64,000 nucleotides of DNA from positions 62,001-126,000 of the forward strand of contig OZ242299.1 in NCBI GenBank assembly GCA_965207995.1, given 5' to 3'. A program made the position numbers and the translations under genes. The notes beneath the pieces are model-generated. The model was not told the DNA's origin. It saw nothing but the letters and a program-made list of their open reading frames with translations, and ran no database searches. The DNA is from DAOUKH01 sp965207995. Its GTDB lineage: Bacteria; Chloroflexota; Dehalococcoidia; SHYB01. Shown here in pieces: positions 45,914-53,076 of the stretch; position 1 is the first letter of the stretch; every line of letters starts with the position of its first letter.

Positions 45914-47492
45914 TTTGGTGTTTGGCAATCGACACTAAATCCCCGGTAGGGATGGCCAAGGTCAGCTCGACGTTATTGCTCCCGTCGATGGTGGCCCCGT
46001 CCAGAAGCAGCCCCAGCACCTCCCTTCGCTCTTTCTCACTCAGGTCGTCCAGCCTGCCGCCGAGCCGGTGCGCCCACTCGACGATGTGCTGGCCCAGCGC
46101 CCGCTTCTCTGCTTCGGCCATCTCCCTGGCCCGGTAGTCGTCCAGCTTCAGCCGGAGGGTTTCCAGACGCTCGGTGATGAACTTGCGCTGGCGGTCGAGT
46201 TGCTTCTCGGTGATCTTCCCCGACACGTAGAGCCTGATGGCCCGGTCCTCCTCTATCTGCACCTTTTGCAGTTCCCGCTCCGCAAGGGCTATCTCCTCGA
46301 CCAGCTCGCCGCTGTCCGCCCGGGAGTCCATTGCCTCGATGCCGGCGACGATCAAGCCGGGGTTCTCCAGCACCTTCTTGACCTCGCCCCACACCAGCGC
46401 CTCAAGCCGCTCGGCCCTGATGTTGGGACGTTCCCGGCACTGCACGCCTTCGTTCTCCATCCCGTAGCACCGGTAGTAGCGCCGGGGGGTGTCCAGGTCG
46501 TAGATGTAGTGCTTGCCGTTGCGCTTGGAGGTCTGGCGTCTTGTCCCTCTGCACCCCATGAGGTACCCGCACTCGCTGCACCTGACCAGGTGCTGCAAGA
46601 GGTAGAAGAGCTTGGTATTGCGGCCCGAACGGGTCAGACGCTTCTTCTTGGCCTCCTGCGCCAGGTCCCACATCTCATCGTCCACGATGCGGGGGAAGGG
46701 CACCTCGACCCACTCGTCCTCCGGCCTGTGGTACCTCCTCATGCCGTTCTCGGTGGCGACGTGGCGGCGCTTGCCGAAATACCAAGTGCCCTTGTAAGCC
46801 TCGGTACGCAGGATGCGAGTGATGGTTGCGTCGTACCATCGTCCCACGGCCCTGGGCGTGGGTGTGCCCTCGGCGGTCAGCTGCTTGGCGATGGCCGGAG
46901 CGCCCATGCCCTCGCGGACGTACATGCGGAAGACGCGGCGGACGACTTCGGCCTCGTCCTCCACGATCTCCGGCCTGCGGCCCTCTCCTAGCCTGTACCC
47001 GAAGGGGACGTTGTTGACCGGGATGCGGCCCGCCTTGGCCGAGCCCCGCTTGCCCATGGAGGCCCTCTCCCTGAAGTTGTCCAGCTCAATCTTGCCGATG
47101 GCCGCCATGAGTCCGAAGGTCTTCATGTCGATGGCGTCCAGGACGGCCTCAAGCTCAATCTGGTAAGCCTCGACGACCTCCATGAGGGCAGCGGCGGGGT
47201 ACATGCCCCGGCTGAGCCGGTCCGACTTCCAGCAGACGATGGTGTCGAAGCGGTCTCGCTTCGCGTCGGCCAGCATCCTCTGGAACTCGGGACGGTTCTT
47301 CGACCAGCCCCTGCCCACCTCCTGGTAGCGGGCCGTGATGGTCAGACCCCTGCGCTGGCAGTGGGCCTCCATGTCGGATATCTGCTCGGAGATGGAGGTC
47401 TTGTCCTCGGTGTCCTGGCTCTTGTCGGATACGCGGGCGTAGATGGCCGCCCGCTTCGTTCCTGTCTGCCTATCGGTGATTCTCGTCGCCAT
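45555..47492 (-). CDS. Large serine recombinase with read-through C-terminus
   Basis: 645 residues as integrated. The resolvase domain has IYARVSDKSQ with nucleophile Ser22, DTIVCWKSDRLSRG and FGLMAAIGKIELDNFRERAS. A recombinase domain follows (VPFGYRLGEG, LRTEAYKGTW), then a zinc ribbon (VRCSECGYLMGC; YYRCYGMENEGVQC), a coiled-coil region and a beta strand ELTLAIPTGDLVSIAKHQTP. ATG 47492 has GGAGG five bases upstream. From residue 529 the frame leaves the element and runs 117 Arg/Ser-rich residues out of frame through the amidohydrolase gene. In the excised circle it would instead end after a 28-residue tail encoded at 63498-63585, giving 556 residues. It integrates and excises this element. 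Confidence 0.9.
   Translation of the reverse strand: MATRITDRQTGTKRAAIYARVSDKSQDTEDKTSISEQISDMEAHCQRRGLTITARYQEVGRGWSKNRPEFQRMLADAKRDRFDTIVCWKSDRLSRGMYPAAALMEVVEAYQIELEAVLDAIDMKTFGLMAAIGKIELDNFRERASMGKRGSAKAGRIPVNNVPFGYRLGEGRRPEIVEDEAEVVRRVFRMYVREGMGAPAIAKQLTAEGTPTPRAVGRWYDATITRILRTEAYKGTWYFGKRRHVATENGMRRYHRPEDEWVEVPFPRIVDDEMWDLAQEAKKKRLTRSGRNTKLFYLLQHLVRCSECGYLMGCRGTRRQTSKRNGKHYIYDLDTPRRYYRCYGMENEGVQCRERPNIRAERLEALVWGEVKKVLENPGLIVAGIEAMDSRADSGELVEEIALAERELQKVQIEEDRAIRLYVSGKITEKQLDRQRKFITERLETLRLKLDDYRAREMAEAEKRALGQHIVEWAHRLGGRLDDLSEKERREVLGLLLDGATIDGSNNVELTLAIPTGDLVSIAKHQTPATTTWTSAMFPPTCGRSACRPSSRRQRPRSSRPRRGRSGSAREGAGASTGRSAPTAARSSSTRSALPRSRSLMSGAHRPQGTGWKTWTGTASMPRSSTTFSTGASRTALCRPPACAP
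45910..45935. other. Left attachment site of serine-recombinase element
   Basis: The core GGAG (45910-45913) is followed by the element's left arm, ending CAATCGACAC at 45926-45935. This arm is the inverted repeat of GTGTCGATTG at the right end (63564-63573). Joined, the two arms form a near-symmetric attP about 48 bases long centred on the core. To the left is host amidohydrolase sequence. Confidence 0.85.
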
Positions 47493-47710
47493 GTCTGCCT
47501 CCACTAGTGTTCCCTGAAATGAAGAAGACCCGCCTCCTGTCGGGAGCGGGTCTGCGAGTAGTACAATCATCTCGCATCACCTGTTACCTCAGGTGGCGCC
47601 ACGGCCCGGGGTGTTTGCAGCATCGCCGGGCCAACTTCTTTCTGACCGCATTTTACCGCGCCGGACTAGAGGGAGTCAAAGTGCGCGTCTGCTCCCTGCG
47701 GCGCGCTCAT

Positions 47711-48916
47711 TCACTCCTCCTGGCCGTTCCCTGAGAGTGCGCCGCGCACCTCCATCGCCTGTCTCGTGCGGTCGATCTCCGTCGCCAGCAGCTCCTCGTC
47801 GGGCAGGCTGATGCGGTACTCCCCGGCCATCACGTTGTTCGGCAGGCCGTCGAGGGCGTACCGCGCCAAAGACTCATCCTTCTCGGAGCACAGGATGAGG
47901 CCCACGGGCGGGTTCTCGCCCTCGCGGACCCAGTGCTCCCGCGCGTAGTTCAGGTAGAGGTGCATCTGCCCGGCGTCGGCGTGGCTGAACGCACCGATCT
48001 TCAGGTCGATGACCACGAGGCACCGCAGTCCCCGGTGATAGAACAGCAGGTCAACCCTGTACCACCTGTTGCCGATGCGCAGCCGCCTCTGCCTGCCCAT
48101 GAAGCAGAAGTCGTCTCCCATTTCCATGAGGAAGGTCTCCAGATGGCGGATGAGCGCGTCTTCAAGATCGCTCTCGGAGTACTCGTCCTTGAGGCCGAGG
48201 AACTCCAGGACGAAGGGGTCCTTGATCTGCTCCTGGGGCAGCACGGCGTCTTCGGCATTGGGCTTCCGTCCCGACGTGAGCATGGCAGCCTTGTTCTTGG
48301 ACAGGGCGGTGCGCTCGTAGAACTGGGAGGCGATCTGTCGGTCTAGCTGACGGACCGACCACCCTCCCCTCAGCGCCTCCGTCTCGTAGAACTCGCGGGC
48401 CTGCTCGTCCCTGACCGACAGCAGCCGCACATAGGCCGACCAGGGCAACGGGAAGGCTGACAGCAGGTCTTCGAAGCCTACGCCGTCCGATGCGGTCATG
48501 AATTCTCCCGACGCCGTCGAGAGAATCCTCTGTCGATGGGATGAAGCCGATTTTCCCGACACTGTCGGGAGAATCCGGTCAGACGGGAACGAGAGGTAGA
48601 AGAGACGCATCTTGTAGATGCCCTGGAGGGAGAAGCCCCGACCGAACCTTCCGGTCAGGTCCTCAGCCAGTCTCTCGATGAGCGCCGCCCCGTACTCGGC
48701 CCGCTCCTCTCCCGACTGCTCGAACTCGACGATGCGACGTCCTATCAGCCAGTACGCGGTGGTCATGGCGGCGTTCACCGACCGAGCGGCAGAGTCTCTG
48801 GCCGCGTCGATGATTCTCGACACGTCTCCGAAGACAGCCTCGTACGGGGCGTCGTGACTGAGGGTTGAACGCCTCAGTGATGGCTGATTGCGGTTGGGGG
48901 ACATCTCGGATGGCAT
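47711..48916 (-). CDS. YhcG-family (DUF1016) PD-(D/E)XK nuclease
   Basis: 401 residues. The N-terminal helical DUF1016 domain has TTAYWLIGRRIVEFEQ, YGAALIERLAEDL, GFSLQGIYKMRLFYL and WSAYVRLLSV. The C-terminal YhcG nuclease domain has RVDLLFYHRGLRCLVVIDLKIG, the D...DLK core of PD-(D/E)XK enzymes. Such proteins accompany defence and mobile elements; the substrate is presumably DNA. Between the domains, two 25-base palindromes with the same 11-3-11 geometry (48502-48526 and 48550-48574) lie 48 bases apart in frame and encode similar ILPTVSG and ILSTASG strings. The ATG overlaps the stop of the small gene upstream (ATGA). Confidence 0.88.
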   Translation of the reverse strand: MPSEMSPNRNQPSLRRSTLSHDAPYEAVFGDVSRIIDAARDSAARSVNAAMTTAYWLIGRRIVEFEQSGEERAEYGAALIERLAEDLTGRFGRGFSLQGIYKMRLFYLSFPSDRILPTVSGKSASSHRQRILSTASGEFMTASDGVGFEDLLSAFPLPWSAYVRLLSVRDEQAREFYETEALRGGWSVRQLDRQIASQFYERTALSKNKAAMLTSGRKPNAEDAVLPQEQIKDPFVLEFLGLKDEYSESDLEDALIRHLETFLMEMGDDFCFMGRQRRLRIGNRWYRVDLLFYHRGLRCLVVIDLKIGAFSHADAGQMHLYLNYAREHWVREGENPPVGLILCSEKDESLARYALDGLPNNVMAGEYRISLPDEELLATEIDRTRQAMEVRGALSGNGQEE

Positions 48917-49140
48917 CAGGCTTCCTCCTCCAAGTGGTTGTCCACTTGGACGTCCGGGAGCGCGTCCTTCTCGAACTCCGCTTGCCCGTCGCCGGCCGAG
49001 GGCCTGAGCAGCAGGGTGAAGAGACGGAGCAGCCGGTCCTCGGCGTCGGGTGCGGGCCTGGAGATGACCCTCACCTCCCCGAACTCCGAGAAGTCCTCTT
49101 CGGGCATCCGTCGCACTTTCGGTCTCCTCTTGTCGTTCAT
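48916..49140 (-). CDS. Small acidic protein coupled to the YhcG nuclease
   Basis: 74 residues: MNDKRRPKVRRMPEEDFSEF, then GEVRVISRPAPDAEDRLLRLF, and an acidic end. Its TGA overlaps the nuclease ATG, so the two are translationally coupled, as expected of a partner or inhibitor. A diverged duplicate at 50421-50645 keeps the same N-terminal part, showing the frame has been conserved. ATG 49140 has a weak GAAGAG upstream; a frame open to 49275 overlaps the conserved leader hairpins and is not used. Family not recognised. Confidence 0.65.
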   Translation of the reverse strand: MNDKRRPKVRRMPEEDFSEFGEVRVISRPAPDAEDRLLRLFTLLLRPSAGDGQAEFEKDALPDVQVDNHLEEEA

Positions 49141-49153
49141 CGTTCTCTTCGCC

Positions 49154-49179
49154 GGGCTCTCGTGAGCCCGCACCGGGCT
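49154..49179 (-). promoter_or_regulatory. Three-segment leader hairpin before the small gene
   Basis: Read on the minus strand, AGCCC (49179-49175), GGGCT (49169-49165) and AGCCC (49158-49154) allow two mutually exclusive stems; the last segment abuts the ribosome region 13 bases before the ATG. The duplicate copy at 50659-50684 keeps all three segments and both spacings but has a different first loop (ggtgc versus ttttg), suggesting a selected translation switch. Confidence 0.5.
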
Positions 49180-49871
49180 GTCAATGTCGGCGGATCGCAG
49201 CCCTCGCCAGAGAGTGTGAACAACTCGAACGCCGAAAAAGACCTCACGCGTGGTGGCGCCACGGAAGGTCGCCAACGAACAAGCCTCTTCGCGCAGTATT
49301 GGGGGTGTACAGGAAATGGAGTTTGGTGACGAAGTGGCCTGAGTCGTGATTTCGTAGCTGAATCAGGGGCAAATCGCCCTCTACAGGAGGTGGTCGGCGA
49401 GCAATCTGTTGAAAGGGTGGAGTTCGGTCGGCAATGACAAAAGCAGGCTTGAGGTGGGGGTGCATGACGCGGCCCAAATCGGCGGCCCGATGACAAAAGC
49501 GGCCAAAAGATGCGCTTGAGGTGGGGGTGCGTTACACCGGGCGAGACATCGCAAGAAACGCGGACCTGGTGGAAGTCAAAGCTGAAACGAGTTTGCGGGG
49601 AAGCAGGAAACTGCCATAGAGACGACCCAACACGGCATCTAGGACAGCAAAGACCTGGAGCACATGTACCCCATGAGGCCCGGTCAGCTGGCACCACGCG
49701 GCGCTTTACGACACGCAGAGAGCGCGGGGCAGAAGCGAGGTTGCGTCCAGGGTGTGGCGGGTGCTCACGCAGAGGTGGTTGTGGCGGTAGTTGTGGAGCA
49801 ATACGTTGCCCAAGGTCGCGCTGGAGCAATATCCGGGGTGGGGGCACGCATGGGGTCTTCTTGGTCTCGCA
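49180..49871. other. Non-coding stretch upstream of the YhcG unit
   Basis: No gene I can support. The part 49180 to about 49380 is a diverged copy of 50685 to about 50890: GTGTACA-GGAAATG and GTAGCTGAATCAGG recur at matching distances from the start codons. A direct repeat CTTGAGGTGGGGGTGC occurs at about 49448 and 49514. Long frames cross this region on both strands but show no family similarity. Confidence 0.5.
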
Positions 49872-50385
49872 GATCGGTGATAATGACCTCACTGTTTGGC
49901 TTTCTCCAAGGTTTCCGACCACAGAAACCTGGGTGCGTGATCCCTGTTGCACGGGCTTCGCCCAAGAGGGAATGCTGGCGATGCGGAGTTTGACGTTGGT
50001 CCTCCGCAACCAGCGCGGGCCGGATCGACGGAGTTGACGCAGGGGCCTCCGTCCTCGGTCCAGTCCAGCGGGTTGGAGTTTGACGTTGGTCCTCCACTCG
50101 AAGGACATCTGCCTGACGTTCGGCGTTGATCGCTCCCTCCGTTGGGCACCGGTCTGACGGCTGGGGTTGATCGCCTCGCAGTCTGACCAGGGGGACGACG
50201 TGTTAGCGCATCGTCCCCGGCAAACTGGCCAAAGTGCGCCTGTCGCTTTGGCCAGTTCAGCACGTCTGCGGGATGGCTGGAACGCAGCCGCACCGCAGCT
50301 TCCGCACGCAGTTGATGGGGTGCGGTCCTGGCTGAGGGTTGACCGCCTCGCCGGAGACAGATGACGTTCGGATGCCAATGCTAAG
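49872..50385. repeat. Hairpin array 1 with conserved head
   Basis: The head (49872-49932) contains GATAAT, GGCTTT-TCCA and the hairpin AGGTTTC-n8-GAAACCT. After it, TTGAC/TTGAT units start at 49990, 50034, 50080, 50126 and 50167, a period of 41-46 bases. The first three are hairpins with covarying stems: GCGGAG/CTCCGC, ACGGAG/CTCCGT, TGGAG/CTCCA. Further strong hairpins: GGGGACGA/TCGTCCCC (50191-50218), a perfect 12-bp stem AACTGGCCAAAG/CTTTGGCCAGTT (50223-50257) and GCGGTC/GACCGC (50322-50346). A related head and array lie at 52164. It may be a structured RNA; function unknown. Confidence 0.6.
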
Positions 50386-50420
50386 TTGGAATTGACCCAC
50401 CCCGATAGCGGGCGCATTGG

Positions 50421-50645
50421 GCTTCTGCCTCCAGGTGGTTGTCCACGAGTCGGTGATCCGAGGGCGGGTCCTTCTGGGACTTCCGCCTGCCTCTCCTCGT
50501 CCGTGGGCCTGAGCGGCAGGATGAAGAGGCGGCGCAGCCGGCCCTCGGCGTCGGGGGCAAGCCTGGAGATGACCCTGACCACGCCGCATTCGGAGAATCC
50601 CTCCTCGGATATCCGTTGTCCGCTCTGTCTGCTCCTGTCGTTCAT
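50421..50645 (-). pseudogene. Diverged, frameshifted duplicate of the small YhcG-partner gene
   Basis: From ATG 50645 the frame reads MNDRSRQSGQRISEEGFSEC then GVVRVISRLAPDAEGRLRRLF, clearly paralogous to 48916-49140. Near the end a one-base shift breaks the match: the other frame continues with the homologous VDNHLE. No nuclease gene follows, so this looks like the remnant of a second YhcG unit. Its leader retains the three-segment hairpin (50659-50684) and about 200 bases of homologous upstream sequence. Confidence 0.6.
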
Positions 50646-51102
50646 CACTCTCTTCACCGGGCTCGCGTGAGCCCCAAAAGGGCTATCAATGTCGGTCTGA
50701 ATGCCATTGAGTCTGGGGAGCCGAGGGGCGAAAAAACACGGTCCGTGAGGGGGGCGCTCGCGGGATGCTCCCTCACGAGGTCTCCATCCCAAAAGGCCGG
50801 ATGTGATGTACTACCCGTGTACAAGGAAATGCGCCGGTTGCATAAATGCAAGTCGGTGGTGAGTTCGTAGCTGAATCAGGTTGGAATGGAGGGGTGTGGG
50901 GCCGTTGTTGCGAGCACTTCGAGATAAGGGCGGGTTCACCCGATTTGGGCGGAAGTTGCAGAAATGCAAGTCGGAAAAGCGGAACAGCGGAGCGCATCGC
51001 TGCTAAATCGGAGCGAGCGATTTGGGGAACGAGGCCTAAACCGGGCCGTGATGGCCTCTACAGGACGCCCCTATCGGACATGAACATGAGGAGGTTTGAC
51101 GC
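50646..51102. other. Non-coding region, duplicated leader and upstream of next gene
   Basis: The left part is the duplicate of the YhcG leader. Further right I see a repeated AAATGCAAGTCGG (about 50844 and 50964). A good ribosome site, AGGAGG at 51089, serves the next gene. No gene seen. Confidence 0.5.
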
Positions 51103-52032
51103 ATGAACGAGGCAGAGTTGAACGGCACGCGGGTTGAGGAGACCCAGGATGGCGGGAACCAGGACGCCGACGTGTTGGACGATGAAACCCTGACGAGCGA
51201 AGTCGGGGACGGTGACGACGCGGACAAGGAGCGGATGCGGCGGCACAGGTTGAGGGGGTTCCTGCGGGAGCTGGTGCGGGAGGAGGGCCGGATGGAGGCT
51301 GCGGAACTGCTGGGCGTTGCCTACCGCACGCTGGTCAAGGCCGAGGAGACCGGCGAGATCACGGGACGCATGGGCGACGCCATCGAACGGCTGTCGAGCG
51401 CGGGCGACAGCCCGGAGGTGAAGCGGCTCAGGGAGTCGGTCGGAATGGTCGAGGAACGCGTGGCCGCGTTGGAATCCGGCATGGGGGCGCTGGGGAAGGA
51501 GCTCCGGGACGGACTGGACAAGTTGCGCATTGCGGCGGCCGGCAAGTCCGATGCCGAGGGCGGCGGCGAGGAAGGGACCCAAGCGGAGGACGCGGGTGAG
51601 AAGAAGGCGGGCCGGTCGGAGACCGGGGCCGCACCTCCGGTGGCGGGCCTGCGCCCCAAAAAGCCCTTAAGGGAGCGGCGCAAGGAGCCCGAGGTGGTCA
51701 CGGTGAAGCCTGCCGACGACGACCGGGAGGTCTACGGCAAAGCCTGGCCGCTCATCGAGGAGTGGCGCAGCCTGCGGACAGGTCACCCCAGTGAGGGAAA
51801 GAGCCTGTCGTGGCTCACGACGCATGAGCGGCTGCTCGTGCTGGAACTGGCGATGCTGGAGGAGCACGGGCTGACCCTGCCGCCGGAGAAGCAGGCGCTC
51901 AGGGGGTTCGGGCGCAGTGGCCAGACCACCTGGCGGTGGACGGCGCTGGCGGACACGAGGAGGTCCCTGGCAAGGTGGGAGCTGCTGCGCTGGGTGCGCC
52001 GGGTCCTCACCGTGGGGCTGTGGTGGAAGTAG
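51103..52032 (+). CDS. Unknown acidic protein with HTH-like segment and coiled coil
   Basis: 309 residues. The start is firm: AGGAGG eight bases before ATG. Residues 1-45 are very acidic; about 60-90 (MEAAELLGVAYRTLVKAEE) resembles a short helix-turn-helix; about 105-150 is a likely coiled coil (VEERVAALESGMGALGKELRD). A charged linker then leads to a Trp-rich C-terminal domain (WPLIEEWRSLR, LLVLELAMLEEHGLTLP, TTWRWTALADTRRSLARW). I do not recognise the family. The plan suggests a DNA-associated regulatory or structural protein. It is flanked on both sides by related hairpin arrays and followed at once by a terminator-like hairpin. Confidence 0.7.
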   Translation: MNEAELNGTRVEETQDGGNQDADVLDDETLTSEVGDGDDADKERMRRHRLRGFLRELVREEGRMEAAELLGVAYRTLVKAEETGEITGRMGDAIERLSSAGDSPEVKRLRESVGMVEERVAALESGMGALGKELRDGLDKLRIAAAGKSDAEGGGEEGTQAEDAGEKKAGRSETGAAPPVAGLRPKKPLRERRKEPEVVTVKPADDDREVYGKAWPLIEEWRSLRTGHPSEGKSLSWLTTHERLLVLELAMLEEHGLTLPPEKQALRGFGRSGQTTWRWTALADTRRSLARWELLRWVRRVLTVGLWWK

Positions 52033-52056
52033 GCCCCGGAGCCGGGCTCCGGGGCC
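52032..52056 (+). terminator. GC hairpin at the end of the acidic-protein gene
   Basis: GGCCCCGGAGCC (52032-52043) and GGCTCCGGGGCC (52045-52056) are perfectly complementary and begin at the last base of the stop codon. There is no U-tract, so termination efficiency is uncertain. Confidence 0.55.
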
Positions 52057-52163
52057 GGTTTCCGGCGGCTGCTAAAGCGCGGCTAAACGGGCGCAAACTC
52101 GGAGCGAGTGATTCACGTTGGGCTGGCCCGAAACCCCTTCCGAAGCCTTCCATTTGCCCGTCC

Positions 52164-52740
52164 GACCGGGCGATAATTTACGCAGTTTCTGGCTTTTTCC
52201 AGCGTTTCGTGCCGAGAAACCTGGAGGGTTCCCGTCCCTGAATCCGGGACCGGTTGCATAGGATCGAGCCTTCGCTCTCCGAACAACCGCCCAGGGGTCT
52301 GACCGGAAGGATTGAGCCTCGCTCTCCCGATGGTCGCCCCGGAGGGACAAGCGCCTTCCCGATGCGTGAGCCGGTCGAGGGGTCGAGCCGTTGCTCCCCC
52401 GATGCCGTCTCGGAAGTCGGGACACCACCGTAGCGAGTACGGAGATCCCGGGTCGGAGTGCGTGCACCCCGGCCAGTTCCTCATGCCTGCGGCGCAACCG
52501 TCACGCGGTTGGGTCGCAGCTTCAACGCACGCCGTCCTGCGATGACTCTGTAGGGCTGCGTCGCTCTCACCGCGCCGGTCTCGGATTGAAATCTGCGGGC
52601 CGGACGCATTTCCTCTCACAGCAGCTCCCCGGTCCGCATCCCCGTGATATGACCCTGGACGAGCTGCGTTTTTCTCACCCCACTTCGTCCCCGCGTCCGG
52701 CATCCGACCGTGGGCGAAGTGCGTCTTGCGTCAAACGAAC
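52164..52740. repeat. Hairpin array 2 with conserved head
   Basis: The head 52164-52224 aligns with that at 49872 (GATAAT, GTTT-TGGCTTT-TCCA, hairpin GTTTC/GAAAC, CCTGG). It is followed by degenerate units such as GGATCGAGCCTTCGCTCTCC, GGATTGAGCCTCGCTCTCCC and GGGTCGAGCCGTTGCTCCCC (about 52260, 52308, 52379), each a GAGC/GCTC mini-hairpin. Then come units around CTGCGT (52555, 52663) and GTGCGTC (52719). Minus-strand frames share an ETLEKA string at both heads, so a decayed coding origin is possible. No gene supported. Confidence 0.5.
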
Positions 52741-52754
52741 CCATCACACACACA

Positions 52755-53076
52755 ACCCGCGCCCCGGATGCCGCGCGGGTCAGCAACATCAATATCAAGG
52801 AGGTGCACATGCACGTTGAGTAGTTAGTAGGCGAGACCAAGGGCGCCGGAGTCGGCATTGACGGCTTCACGCCCCGGCCTCTCGCACACAAGGCCCCCAT
52901 AACAGTTGGCGAGCAAAGGGCCGCTTCTTCCTCCGCGCGAGGAAGGGTGGCCCTTCTCTTTGCCAGCAACCAACCCACGGAGACGGTCCCGGCTGCCGGG
53001 ACATCAATTCGAGCGGGACTGTCTCCGCCCCACGGGGTGGCGGCCGTCCCGCTTCTTCATTGAAAGGAGAAGCGAC
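52755..53076 (+). promoter_or_regulatory. Structured leader with mini-ORF before the four-HTH gene
   Basis: In order: hairpin ACCCGCGC/GCGCGGGT (52755-52780); a near-perfect AAGGAGGT (52797-52804) in front of ATG CAC GTT GAG TAG (52809-52823), a four-residue ORF MHVE; a 40-base stem-loop with outer AAGGGCC/GGCCCTT and inner CTTCCTC/GAGGAAG (52916-52955); then segment GGAGACGGTCCC (52979-52990), which can pair either with GCCGGGAC (52995-53002) or with GGGACTGTCTCC (53015-53026). This is the architecture of an attenuator or other cis switch. The ligand or signal is unknown. Confidence 0.5.

Noticed and set aside
49980..50390. Possible CRISPR array (period about 45)
   Set aside because: Repeats are degenerate and covary as hairpins; there are no identical direct repeats, no unique spacers of fixed length, and no cas genes.
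49137..50792. A 551-codon minus-strand open frame across the YhcG upstream region
   Set aside because: Only the segment from 50645 is recognisable (a duplicate of the small partner gene); the rest runs through hairpin repeats in changing frames relative to its paralogue, so I treat it as non-coding.
52809..53061. Read-through of the mini-ORF TAG as a longer protein (recoded stop)
   Set aside because: The downstream frame has no recognisable content and the tRNA or factors for recoding are not in view; a leader mini-ORF is simpler.
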